Both the position numbers and the translations under genes were made by a program. The notes beneath the pieces were generated by a model that was not told where the DNA came from, ran no database searches, and was given only the letters and a program-made list of their open reading frames with translations. Below, piece by piece: positions 33,830 through 43,339 of a stretch of 64,000 nucleotides of DNA. Every line of letters begins with the position of its first letter. Position 1 is the stretch's first letter. The stretch comes from CAVRUH01 sp963822595 (GTDB taxonomy: Bacteria > Chlamydiota > Chlamydiia > Chlamydiales > Waddliaceae), in contig CAWGIG010000001.1 of the NCBI GenBank assembly GCA_963822595.1, positions 930,001 through 994,000 of the forward strand, given 5' to 3'.

Positions 33830-34579
33830 TTAGGTACTTTCGCAATCATTTACCATGTTACGCAGATAATCAATAAGATCAAGAATTGATTTCTTTTGTT
33901 TCTTAGAGATGACTGTGTAGGGCTTTGAAAAATGGTTGCATAGTCTTTGCAGGCCATTAATTGCAGTTTCTCCGGCGCTTGGTCGACGTTTGTCATCTAC
34001 GGAAAGAGGAAAGGTTTCTCGGATGATATTGAGGATTTCCGATTTTGTTTCGCCTTTATAATTTTCAACGATTTTCTTTTTCTTTTCGATAGGACCTTCT
34101 CGACTGGCTAATGTATAGATAGCCTGCCGCGGCATCGCTTCGATTTGCGGTCTGAGGAGCTTCGGCATGGCTTGATAAAAATCAAAATACTGCATGAAGT
34201 TATACGGCGTTTGACGATTCCCGTAAGTTCCTAAAAGCCAAGAAGTGAAGGCTCCTTCTTTATATTGAGTCAAAATACCGTGTGCTTTTTTTATCCGTTC
34301 GCCGTGAAGAATGGCGGCTTGATTGTTAATCGCTTTGACTTCCGAAGTTATTGAAATCAGGCTAGTTAAATCCTCATTAATATTCACTGTTTCTGTAGAA
34401 TATTCATTCAATATAGCTTCGAGAAAGTCTTTTTCATGTTCGCTAAGTTCGTTGACGCTAAAGATTCCTGAAAAACCTGTAAGGTTTCCGCTTGCAGATT
34501 GCTTGCTCATTTGAGCCATTTTTGACGAGTTATCGTTCTTATTGAGTCTTTTCGTGAGAAGATTATTGACACTTGACAT
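33830..34579 (-). CDS. pGP6-D/CT583-like protein
   Basis: 249 residues from ATG 34579, preceded by AAGGA at 8 nt; the longer GTG start at 34585 is less likely. The region FTSWLLGTYGNRQTPYNFMQ, followed by FDFYQAMPKLLRPQIEAMPR and YTLASREG, matches what I remember of the chlamydial plasmid virulence protein pGP6-D and its chromosomal homologue CT583. Function is regulatory or partition-related but not settled. It is placed behind parA and thrS as in Chlamydia trachomatis, which supports the assignment. Confidence 0.75.
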   Translation of the reverse strand: MSSVNNLLTKRLNKNDNSSKMAQMSKQSASGNLTGFSGIFSVNELSEHEKDFLEAILNEYSTETVNINEDLTSLISITSEVKAINNQAAILHGERIKKAHGILTQYKEGAFTSWLLGTYGNRQTPYNFMQYFDFYQAMPKLLRPQIEAMPRQAIYTLASREGPIEKKKKIVENYKGETKSEILNIIRETFPLSVDDKRRPSAGETAINGLQRLCNHFSKPYTVISKKQKKSILDLIDYLRNMVNDCEST

Positions 34580-34593
34580 GATCACATCCTTTT

Positions 34594-34612
34594 AATGTAA
34601 AGCCGCTTTACA
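34594..34612. other. 19-nt motif with 17-nt palindrome, intergenic copy by parA
   Basis: AATGTAAAGCCGCTTTACA in the 53-nt gap between parA and the pGP6-D-like gene, identical to 19542-19560. Its symmetry suits a dimeric DNA-binding protein. Confidence 0.6.
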
Positions 34613-34632
34613 TTTGTCGTACATTTTTAAGG

Positions 34633-35385
34633 TTAAAGTCTTTTTAAAAGTTCTTTAGTTACTGAAACATAATCCTCTGAAGCTCTTCCTGTAGGGGAGG
34701 TTTCAAAAACCGGTTTTCCGAAAATGGAAGCTTCTGTAACGCTGATATCTCTACGAACCTTAGTACTAAGCAGCTTTTTTGGGAAGGTGTTTTCTACAAC
34801 TTCGAGAAAAGCTTTGTTGCTCTTTCCTCTTTGATTCCAGAAGGAAAGGACCACTCCCAAGATATTTAAAGGGTGTCGTTGTCCGATGCTATCCATAAAC
34901 TGAGAAAGCCTTTCCAATCCTTTGATGCTATAGAACTCCGGGGTCGCGCACACAAGGGCATGTTGGGCAGCAATCAGAGCGGACTCCGTGAGCCAGCATA
35001 GGGAGGGCGGGGTATCGATGATGATGTAATCATACTTGAGAGGACTGATGATATCATGGAGTCTTTCGTGGGAATATCTGTCTGCGGCGAGGGATCCTGT
35101 AACTTCGATACGTTCTAGCCAGGTGTCGGCAGGGACGATATCGAGATTTGGGATGCATGTTTTTTTGATGACTTCTTCAATGGTTTTAGTTCCTTGCAGG
35201 ACAGGAGCAAGGCTGTCATTTTCATCGGGATCGAATCCTAATCCTGTTGTTAGGTTAGCTTGAGCGTCGAAATCGATAAGTAGTGTTTTCTTTTTATGGA
35301 ATTTAGCGAGGGCAGCGCCCACATGCAAGGCGGTGGATGTTTTGGCTGTTCCCCCTTTAAAACTGCTAACTGCAATGGCTTTCAT
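34633..35385 (-). CDS. parA: ParA/Soj-family partition ATPase
   Basis: 250 residues. Deviant Walker A FKGGTAKTSTALH, Walker A' IDFDAQANLTTGLG and Walker B YDYIIIDTPPSL are all present. ParA ATPases bind DNA nonspecifically and move ParB-parS cargo. It is 7 nt downstream of the thrS stop and followed by the pGP6-D-like gene, the chlamydial chromosomal arrangement (thrS-minD/parA-CT583). No ParB gene is seen in the window. Confidence 0.93.
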   Translation of the reverse strand: MKAIAVSSFKGGTAKTSTALHVGAALAKFHKKKTLLIDFDAQANLTTGLGFDPDENDSLAPVLQGTKTIEEVIKKTCIPNLDIVPADTWLERIEVTGSLAADRYSHERLHDIISPLKYDYIIIDTPPSLCWLTESALIAAQHALVCATPEFYSIKGLERLSQFMDSIGQRHPLNILGVVLSFWNQRGKSNKAFLEVVENTFPKKLLSTKVRRDISVTEASIFGKPVFETSPTGRASEDYVSVTKELLKRL

Positions 35386-35392
35386 GATATCC

Positions 35393-37318
35393 TCATTTTG
35401 TTTCGTAGGGAGAAATTAAACTGCGTTCGTTTCTCTCTTGTGTAATCTTTTGAATAAATTCATCCACATTGAGTTCTCCATGGACAACATTGTCTCTTGT
35501 GCGCAAGTTGATGGTTTTGTTTTCCATTTCTTTGTCGCCAATGGTCAGAATGTAATTGATTTGCGTTAACTGGGCGTTACTCACTTTTTTGCTTACAGAT
35601 TCATTGCGTGTAATCGATATCGCAGTGGAATCCCGCCTTTTGGAACTTGCTTGCAAGTTCTTTCGCGTAAGGCATATGGCGATCGGCTACCGTGAGAGGC
35701 GGATTTGAAGCGGGCTGATCCACGAGAGGAAATTTACCTGAAAAATGTTCGATAAGGATACCAAAGAATCTTTCAATGGATCCAAAAATGGCTCTGTGAA
35801 TCATGACAGGACGTTTTCTTGATGCCGTCATCGGCGGTGTATTCGAGTTCAAAGCGTTCAGGAAGGGCCATGTCGAGCTGGATGGTTCCGCATTGCCATG
35901 TTCTATTGATGGCATCGCGGATATGGAAGTCGATTTTGGGGCCGTAGAAAGCGCCATCGCCTTCGTTGATTTTGTATTTTCTTCCCGATTTATCGAGAGC
36001 GTTTTTAAGACCCTTCGTTGCGATTTCCCAATCTTCATCGGTCCCAATGGTCCCTTTTTCCGGGCTTGTCGATAGTTCGAGATGGTAGTTAGGCCGAAGG
36101 TTTTGTAGATGTTATCGGCGAGGTTCAGAGTGTCGAGAATTTCCGATTCGATGTCGGTCTGGCTTCATGAAGATGTGGGCATCATCTTGATGGAAACTGT
36201 CGGACGCGAAATAGGCCTGAAAGTGCCCCTGAAGGTTCGATATCGGTGGACATTGCCGATTTCGGCGACTCTTAAAGGTAGTTCCCGATAGCTATGGGGA
36301 TGGCCTTTATAAAAGAGCATGCATCCCGGGCAATTCATCGGTTTGATCGCAAATTCATGTTTTTCGATTTCCGAGGTGAACATATTGTGACGGTAGTTTT
36401 CCCAGTGGCCGGAGATCTCCCAGAGTTCTTTTGACATCATGGCAGGCGTTTTGATTTCGATGTAATCGTTCTTCGAGAAGAAGCTGACGAAGAAAGGCGA
36501 GTAGTTGATTCCAGATATCATCCCTTTAGGGTGGATGAAGGGCATGCCGGGGCCCTCTTCTTTGAGGGAGAAGAGATCGAGTTTGGCCCGATGACTCGGT
36601 GGTCGCGTTTTTTTGCTTCTTCAAGTTGATCCAGGTATTCTGTCAGGATCTTTCTGTTTGGGAAAAGTGATCCCATAGACTCCGTGTGAGCATCTCGTTT
36701 TTCGAATCGCCGCGCCAGTAGGCGCCGGAAGTTTTCAAAATTTTCAGCGATTTGAGTTTGCCCAAGTTTGGAATGTGGGGGCCTCGGCATAAGATCAAAA
36801 AACTCTCCTTGGCGGTATCCGGAAAGCTGGTTCTTTCGGGTCGAAACTATTGATCAGTTCGACTTTATATTTATTATGCGAAAAGTTTTGATAGCTTCTT
36901 CTTTTGGGAAAAGATCTTTTTCCGATTTATAGTTCTCGTTGACGATGGCTTTCATTTCTTTTTCGATTTTCTCGAAATCTTCTTCGGAAATTGTCAGATC
37001 GGCGAAATCGTAGTAGAAGCCGTTTTCAATAGGGGGTCCGATAGTGGGTTTGGCGTTTGGCCAGATGCGCAAAATGGCTTGAGCTAAAACGTGCGCTGAA
37101 GTGTGCCAGAAGACTTCTTTTCCTTCTTTGTCTTCAAAAGAGAGAAGGGTAACTTTATCTCCGTCTTTTAAGGGAATGGTTAAATCTCCCGTTTTGCCGT
37201 TTATTTTAGCAGCTAGGCCTTGATCGGGGCCATTTTGATGCAATTTATCAGCGAGATCTTTCGCTGTGCTATTTTCTGGGAGCTCTATTTCAGTGTCATC
37301 TTGTAGAAAGATTTTCAT
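35393..37318 (-). pseudogene. thrS: Threonyl-tRNA synthetase, broken by many compensating indels
   Basis: Charges tRNA-Thr. The piecewise reading covers a normal ThrRS: TGS domain (LPENSTAKDLADKLH), editing domain with HTSAHVLAQAI, class II motif 2 region (AIKPMNCPGCMLFYKGHPH, LPLRVAEIGNVHRYR) and anticodon-binding C-terminus (NLRTRDNVVHGELNVDEF). Segments lie in several frames: 37318-36854, 36790-36518, 36545-36165, 36047-35601 and 35656-35393. The total span is exactly 642 codons, so insertions and deletions cancel. ThrRS is essential, and the protein sequence between lesions is well kept, so I suspect consensus errors rather than decay, unless a second copy exists elsewhere. Confidence 0.85.
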
Positions 37319-37410
37319 TGTATTTCCTCGTAAAAAACATTTTTATTGAGTTCTTATAGTACAATAAATAAAAGTTTCTAGCAATGGTGGGGTTCATGGG
37401 TGGAGAAACA

Positions 37411-37700
37411 CAATAACAGGATAAGCTGTATCGCAAGCAAAGGTTTTATAGACACAAATAACAAGATAAGCAGGAGCGCAAGCAAAGGTCTTATAGACAC
37501 AAATAACAGGATAAGCAGGATCGCAAGCGGCAAGATAAAAAAAGGATAAGAAAGAAAAATAAGATTCATAAAAAACAATTCTTTTTTTATTTATTTCTTA
37601 TCCTTTTTTTATCTTGCCGCTTGAGGTGCTACTTATGTATTTCGTTTCTATACGCACCATCCACCGTGCCGCTTGCGATCCTGCGTATCTATGAATTATT
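37411..37700. repeat. 45-bp tandem repeats plus palindromic element, family 3 copy 1
   Basis: Three tandem units with period 45 start at 37412, 37457 and 37502 (AATAACAGGATAAGCAGGAT and onward). The last runs into GGCAAGATAAAAAAAGGATA at 37529, which is mirrored at 37588-37620; a further inverted piece (CCGCTTGCGATCCTGC) is at 37670-37685. Same family as 45188-45442. It fills the gap downstream of the large 38-kb gene and upstream of thrS. Confidence 0.85.
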
Positions 37701-38167
37701 AATGGTTTATGCGCAAAGAATTACAGGGTCGTTGCGAAATAGTCTGGATGACTATCATTAAGGCAAAAGGAAGAATCATTTGAATAACAATAAAATTCAT
37801 AAAATTCTTGGAGAAGGTAGACGTTCCTTTAGAAGATGAAAAATTCCCCAAAATGGTGTTTTCGGCCATCGGGGATGAATACGATGAAATCTCTCGAGAA
37901 GCCGATTTTTCTGGGTATTCAGGAAAGTTGCTCGATTCGTAACATTCTAAAAACAAGGGATTTAGCAAATAAACTCATTACGGATGAAGGGAAATTTAAC
38001 GAGGGGCTTCTACCCAAATAATTCGATGATTTAGAAAAAAAATTATATTCTGTTGGTCCCAATAGGGAGCATGATGCTAAACGCAACGAACTCATTGTGC
38101 GGATGCTTAAACGTCTTCAAACCGATAAAGGATTGGTTAGAGCTTTACGCGTGTTGGGAAACCGCAT

Positions 38168-40582
38168 ATGCATAAATTTGCGGATCAGATTATCCGCGAT
38201 ACTCTTCAACTCCCTCATAAAACCATGGTTACTGATGCTCACGCTCGCCGCGCGGCTCTTTCCGCATTACTTTGTTATTTGCGCCAGAATGTGGGATCGT
38301 GTTTTGCAACTGCTCCTGCGATCATGGTCCATGATGAACAACCCGACGTCTTCTTAAATGACGTTCAGGAACTATTGTCAACAGGAAGACTTAAACGAAC
38401 TTTTAATGGTAATGAATATGCAGTCCCACTGAGTACTAGCTCGGGGGCAGGAGATTTGAAAAGACAAGTGCTCCTTTATGGAGGAGACCTGGTCGGAGAA
38501 ATGAAGCTCTGGAGGTCACCAGGACTCATTGCCGCTTTTGAAGCCGTAGAATTAATCGACTCAAAACTTCCCAAAGAAAAAAAACAAAAGCTTTGCAAAT
38601 CTCTTATTTTAAAAGCATTGAAAACGAAAGCACAAAAATCAGAATATTTTTGGACTACCCCCGAAGAGATCATCCACAACATAATGCTAGATCATTTTGA
38701 AATAACAGAAAATGATATAAAGGAATATGAGGAAAGGCCCAAAGGGCCTATCCATGGGGGTTTTTTAATGCAAGCCCCTCTGACAGGCTCGAGTTTGGAC
38801 GAGAAAAAACACAAATATGATCTCTATTTATCCCAAAGTGAATTGGCAAAAAGTGTCTTCAAGGGACTTGCAGACAATGCTTTATTAAAATCTTGGGAAT
38901 TTTCTCTCGCCTCTTTTTCCGAGACAAAATCACAGTTTACTCGATGGAATCTCTATTCTAGCTTAGGTTTGGGGCCTCAAGACGAAGGAGGAATCGGACC
39001 CTGTTTGATCGAAATTCTTCAAAGAAGGCTTCAGGACTGCAACGAAAAATTGAAAGAACATCAAGCTGATTATGAGATGCTTTATACTCAATTACAATAT
39101 GTTCAAAGAAAGCTTCGTAATTCCGCCAGCGAAAAAGAAGCCCAGTGGAATAAGATCGAATATCAAACAAAAATGAATGAATTTAATCTCCAGGAAGAGC
39201 TAAGGAATAAATATCATGCAAAAGCTCAGAGATATGCCAATCTTTACGATCATCTCGTTAATATCTATGACAAACTGTTTCCACGCTATTTCCAGGAAGT
39301 ATACGACGCTGATATTCATGAGGTGACTTCGGGTCCTTACGATGATAGTCCAGCCGGCTTTAGACTTCTTTATAAACATGGTCGCAGCAATACTTCTCAA
39401 TGGACTAAGGTCGAAAACCATATCGAATTTATCGATGCATTGGCCAATTTTTTCACTGCCACAGAAACGGAAATCGCCGGTTGTCCCGAAATGAAAAGCT
39501 TAGAAGATGACCTTTCAGAGATTACTACAGCTATAGTTAGTCATGTGCGTTCTAAGAAATTTCTCGAAACAGCTTTCACACGAATGGCTGTAGCTCACCA
39601 TGCTCGTGTCGTCGAAAATCCCCTTGAAAATCTCGAAATAATTGAAAAAAAACCCTGGGTGTATACATCTGGCGGAGCGATGAACACTCTTGTGAGCTGC
39701 TATTTCCGTAGAAATGAAAAACCAACAGAGGCCTCCAGATGGGTAGAAGATCCCATGGAGCTGCTTGTCTTTTTTATCGATTGCATCAAGCAAATGCCTG
39801 ATAAAATGCGAGAGCCTTTTGAAATGAATCCAGAAAAATCCCTTCTTGTACATTCACCGACACACGCTTTTCTTCTAAAACCGGGATATGCCCCTTTCGC
39901 GGACGCATGGAGAAATAAAGAATTCACCTATACGTGGGTTCGGGATAATCATGTTAGAAACATGGAACAGTTTGCCAAGAAAATTTATCTCGACGATGAA
40001 AAAATGAAATTTGTTTTAGATAAACTCAAAGCAAAAGTGCCTTTAAATTATCGTCATTATTTTAATGAGGTGTTTGGATCCTTAGGCGGCTCCATGAGCG
40101 CTAAAGATTTCAGGCAACATCTTGTCGATACTATGGAAACAACCCTGGGTCTTCAATATGGGCGACAGCCCGTTCTATCTTCAGATGAGATTGATTCAAC
40201 ACTCTTTAATCTTCTCCCAATTTTTCCATCCTACAAACTCAAAGAGCTCATTGTTAAACTGCTTGAGGATCTTCCTGGATTTAAAAATGGACAAAAAGAA
40301 AAAATATTAAAAACCTATGAAGAGTTGTCAGGAAAAATGCTTGCCCCTAAGTTTGTTAGCTCAAAAGGGTTAATAGAAATCATAAAGGCTCTGATCATGC
40401 TAGTAACAGGGCAAAATAATTCAAAATATGATTACCATAAACTAATAACAGTAAATGCTCAAATAAATGAATGCGCTCTTCCTACCCCCATTATATTTGC
40501 CGATACAAACTGGGTGAAGGACTTTTTCGCATTTGCGGTAAATCCCGGCACCGGAGAATTAGAGTTATGGAGGACCGATTAA
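38168..40582 (+). CDS. Large protein with papain-like GSCFA motif (ends frame-disrupted)
   Basis: 804-residue core with no recognised family name. C45 lies in LRQNVGSCFATAP, which looks like the active-site helix of papain-fold cysteine peptidases. H566 in SPTHAFLLKPGY and N781 in IFADTNWVKDF are in the right order for a Cys-His-Asn triad, the latter followed by FAVNPGTGELELWR. A long coiled coil spans about 285-360. Homologous-looking sequence continues outside the frame: upstream (37806-38160, e.g. VDVPLEDEKFPKMVFSAIGD and GPNREHDAKRNELIVRMLKR in two frames) and downstream to a stop at 40686-40688 (WEEWLNGSRKEP, WGIFTRPLEYKL). The true protein is probably about 950 residues. Peptidase activity is inference. 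Confidence 0.65.
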   Translation: MHKFADQIIRDTLQLPHKTMVTDAHARRAALSALLCYLRQNVGSCFATAPAIMVHDEQPDVFLNDVQELLSTGRLKRTFNGNEYAVPLSTSSGAGDLKRQVLLYGGDLVGEMKLWRSPGLIAAFEAVELIDSKLPKEKKQKLCKSLILKALKTKAQKSEYFWTTPEEIIHNIMLDHFEITENDIKEYEERPKGPIHGGFLMQAPLTGSSLDEKKHKYDLYLSQSELAKSVFKGLADNALLKSWEFSLASFSETKSQFTRWNLYSSLGLGPQDEGGIGPCLIEILQRRLQDCNEKLKEHQADYEMLYTQLQYVQRKLRNSASEKEAQWNKIEYQTKMNEFNLQEELRNKYHAKAQRYANLYDHLVNIYDKLFPRYFQEVYDADIHEVTSGPYDDSPAGFRLLYKHGRSNTSQWTKVENHIEFIDALANFFTATETEIAGCPEMKSLEDDLSEITTAIVSHVRSKKFLETAFTRMAVAHHARVVENPLENLEIIEKKPWVYTSGGAMNTLVSCYFRRNEKPTEASRWVEDPMELLVFFIDCIKQMPDKMREPFEMNPEKSLLVHSPTHAFLLKPGYAPFADAWRNKEFTYTWVRDNHVRNMEQFAKKIYLDDEKMKFVLDKLKAKVPLNYRHYFNEVFGSLGGSMSAKDFRQHLVDTMETTLGLQYGRQPVLSSDEIDSTLFNLLPIFPSYKLKELIVKLLEDLPGFKNGQKEKILKTYEELSGKMLAPKFVSSKGLIEIIKALIMLVTGQNNSKYDYHKLITVNAQINECALPTPIIFADTNWVKDFFAFAVNPGTGELELWRTD

Positions 40583-40723
40583 CCGGTTCAGCGGGAGCTC
40601 CTATGCGGATTTGGGAAGAGTGGCTCAATGGATCGCGCAAAGAGCCGATTGGGGAATCTTCACAAGGCCCTTAGAATACAAGCTATAACACCACGATAGG
40701 GAGATAGATTGATTGTATAGTCA

Positions 40724-40885
40724 CCATTAAAAAAGGATAAGAAAACTAAATAATTCTTGCACCGTTATAGCTAATAATCTCAAAGGGTTTACTATAACGC
40801 ACGCCTTCAGCGTGCAGACTTATTTTCTGCCCACCTATGGCGATGCCATAGGCTTTTATAATTCACGTCTTCAGCGTTAAGAATT
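40724..40885. repeat. Fragments of intergenic repeats
   Basis: AAAAAAGGATAAGAAAACTA at 40730 is a scrap of family 3. Then short hairpin words follow: ACGCCTTCAGCGT (about 40801), CCTATGGCGATGCCATAGG (about 40834) and ACGTCTTCAGCGT (about 40865). They resemble REP-type units. The gap 40689-41042 holds no gene that I can see. Confidence 0.5.
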
Positions 40886-41042
40886 TCAAGCTATCTCTCT
40901 ATGAATTGTATTTGCAAATTAATCTAATCTCTTATATACATTATCCCTTTACCTTATATTCTGTGCGTTTTTAGTGGAAAAATTATAAAACGTGACGTTT
41001 GGTAGAAATTCAAATAAAATAAATAAAAAATGGGAAAGAACA

Positions 41043-42345
41043 ATGAGATTCTTCAAAGCACTACTACCCCTTTTGATGATTGTAGGCATGTTTTCATCTA
41101 CTCATTTGAGTGGACAAAGCAAACGCCCTTTTATCAATCACACGACTGATTTGGAAGACAGTATCACGCTATGATAACGCTCTAAGTGAGAGAGATTGGC
41201 AAGAGCTATACGATTTCGTTAACTCGAAAAGAACGATTAACCTCTGTGAAAAAGGGCGAAATTTAACGATTGCGGGTGACGTTCGTTTTGTCTGGAGATA
41301 CATTAGAGAAAGAGATCCAGAAGGTGCCCTGTTTGGTGGAAAAAGTGTTGATGCAGATGGAATTAGAATAGGTCATAACGATTTTGACATCCGATTCAAC
41401 CTTTATTTCGATTATGTTTGCGACCGTTCATGGGCTGTGGCTCAGATTGAATTTGATAACAGCGCCGGTGTTGATTTCAATGATTGGGAAGGTAATGATC
41501 CTGTGGGACTTCATGGCAGTGGCTTCTGTAGCGATATTTGCTTGAAGAAAGCTTATATGGGTTACAACGTTTACTGTGGTGGAGATTCCCGTTTCGATAT
41601 CGAACTTGGACGTCGTCAACTTTATCAAGTATTTGATTCAGAGATTGAATTTCTAAGTCGATTCGATGGACTTCTACTTAGATTCAATGGTTCGTGGGAT
41701 TGCAATTTTGATTACCACTTGTACATAGGTGGGTTTGTTATTGACGAAAGGGTGAACCACTTTGGTTGGGTTACAGAGTTAGAGTTGTCAAACCTTTGGG
41801 ACTCAGGATTTGACTTTACATACTCCTTCATCGATTGGAAGAAAAACGGAAAAAACCGTTATGGTGCGCATGATCCTCAAGGAAGTAAGTTTATGATTTC
41901 TCAGTGGATATTGAAATACAATTTAGATCCTTCTTGTATGTGCGGTCTCCCTTCACACTTTTATGGGGCCTATCTTTGGAACCATGATGCTGTAAGTAAA
42001 AACGGCCAAAAAAGAAGTAAAGGTTGGTATGTAGGTTATCGTATTGGTGAAGTGACCTATGCTGGAGACTGGGGATTGGATATGCAATATCAGTATGTTG
42101 AAAAGAACGCTATTCCTGACCAGGATGTATCGGGTATTGGCCGCGGTAACTACGAAGATGCTAGAAATACTATGAACAATCGTGGTAATACCAACTATAA
42201 AGGTTGGAGAGTTGAAGGTATTTATGCATTAACTGACAACCTGCTGCTAGATTCCTCTTTTCAAGCATCTAGGGAGATTACGAAATCTGAAGGTGGATTG
42301 CACCACTATTCACAATTCGAAGTTGAATTTATCTACGCTTTCTAA
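41043..42345 (+). pseudogene. Outer-membrane beta-barrel protein with signal peptide, one frameshift
   Basis: From ATG 41043 the protein begins with a clear signal peptide (RFFKALLPLLMIVGMFSSTHLSGQ). The frame stops at about 41174, and the mature part continues one frame over (RYDNALSERDWQELYDFVNS) to 42345. Alternating polar/hydrophobic strands rich in Trp, Tyr and Gly, and a final Phe (EVEFIYAF), are hallmarks of an outer-membrane barrel recognised by BamA. It may be a porin like those of environmental Chlamydiae, which lack an abundant MOMP. An extra base near 41165 accounts for the break; removing it gives 434 codons. No lipoprotein signal. Confidence 0.72.
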
Positions 42346-42412
42346 ATTTATAATCCGTTGCTTAATTTAGGTTAGGCAACGGATATTCTTATGTTAATAG
42401 AAGGATAGTGAT

Positions 42413-43292
42413 ATGGAAGTAAGAGCAACTGCTTATCATGAAAGCTGGTGTTACTTTGAAAATCCCCTCCTTGCATCTATCCCTGTCGAAATATGGCAAT
42501 CGGTGTTTGGTTATCTCGCTGCGATCGATCATGAATCTCTCTATCTGACCTGTCGCACCTTTCGTATTCTATTGAAAGGCTATCCTCTAATGGGTCCAGT
42601 GGGTCATGCTGCTTTATTTGGAACATTCACTCTCCTATCAACCTCCAATAAATATCTATACAGTGAAGATTCCAAAAACAAGGTTCGATGGATTGGAAAC
42701 GAAGATATTTTTGAAAAATGGATTCAAAATTCAGAAATATCTGTCGAAGCAATCAAACATAAGGAAGCGATTGGCAACAGACTGTTAATCTTATTAGATA
42801 CGGGTTTGCTTATCATTTTAAAGGGAGAGAATGAAAGTGAATACGTTTTAGATTTTCAGACAGAAGTGGGAGAATTTCATGGAATCAATCGAATTGTTGA
42901 GCAAAATAATTGTTTATATATAGAATTTTATTACTCTTTTGGTTGGCATCACCATGACGGGTGGAACGAAGAGGATGGATATGAAGATATCCGAAAGTTC
43001 TTAATTGTATTGGACAGTACTACCGGTGCATTTCTGTTCAATAAAAATCTCATAAGATACGGAGAACTGGGATGCAAGAGGTCCCATTTTGTTAACATCG
43101 CAAAGAAATTCTCAAGCTTTTACCGTATCAGATGTAAGAAATAATAAATCGTATTATCAAAGTAAAGAAATACCAGGAAGGATTTTGACTACAGAAATTG
43201 ATGCGGTCACAGGGGGAATTCTCTTAACAGTCTATAACGATCGGACCTATTCCAGTTACAAACTGAGTTATAGCTACAAAACGGTTCCCTAG
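42413..43292 (+). pseudogene. F-box domain protein, frameshifted near the C-terminus
   Basis: Residues about 22-55 form an F-box-like motif (SIPVEIWQSVFGYLAAIDHE, then SLYLTCRTFRILLKGYP). The body is beta-rich. The first frame ends at 43144; sequence past 43065 reads better in the frame that gives DARGPILLTSQRNSQAFTVS and ends at 43292 with SYKTVP. One extra A at about 43065 explains this, and total length is one base over 293 codons. If real, only the last 75 residues are altered, so some function could remain. Third F-box protein of the window; host effector role inferred. Confidence 0.65.
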
Positions 43293-43339
43293 CCAGATCG
43301 TTTGTTGCGCGCCACAAATGGTCAATAATAATTTATGTA

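Noticed and set aside
37411..37560. Possible CRISPR array
   Set aside because: The 45-bp units are head-to-tail without unique spacers, and no cas genes are present.
37378..37578. Leftward 66-residue frame with repeating hydrophobic LILLFVSI units
   Set aside because: It is the translation of the 45-bp tandem repeats (period exactly 15 codons); no ribosome binding site.
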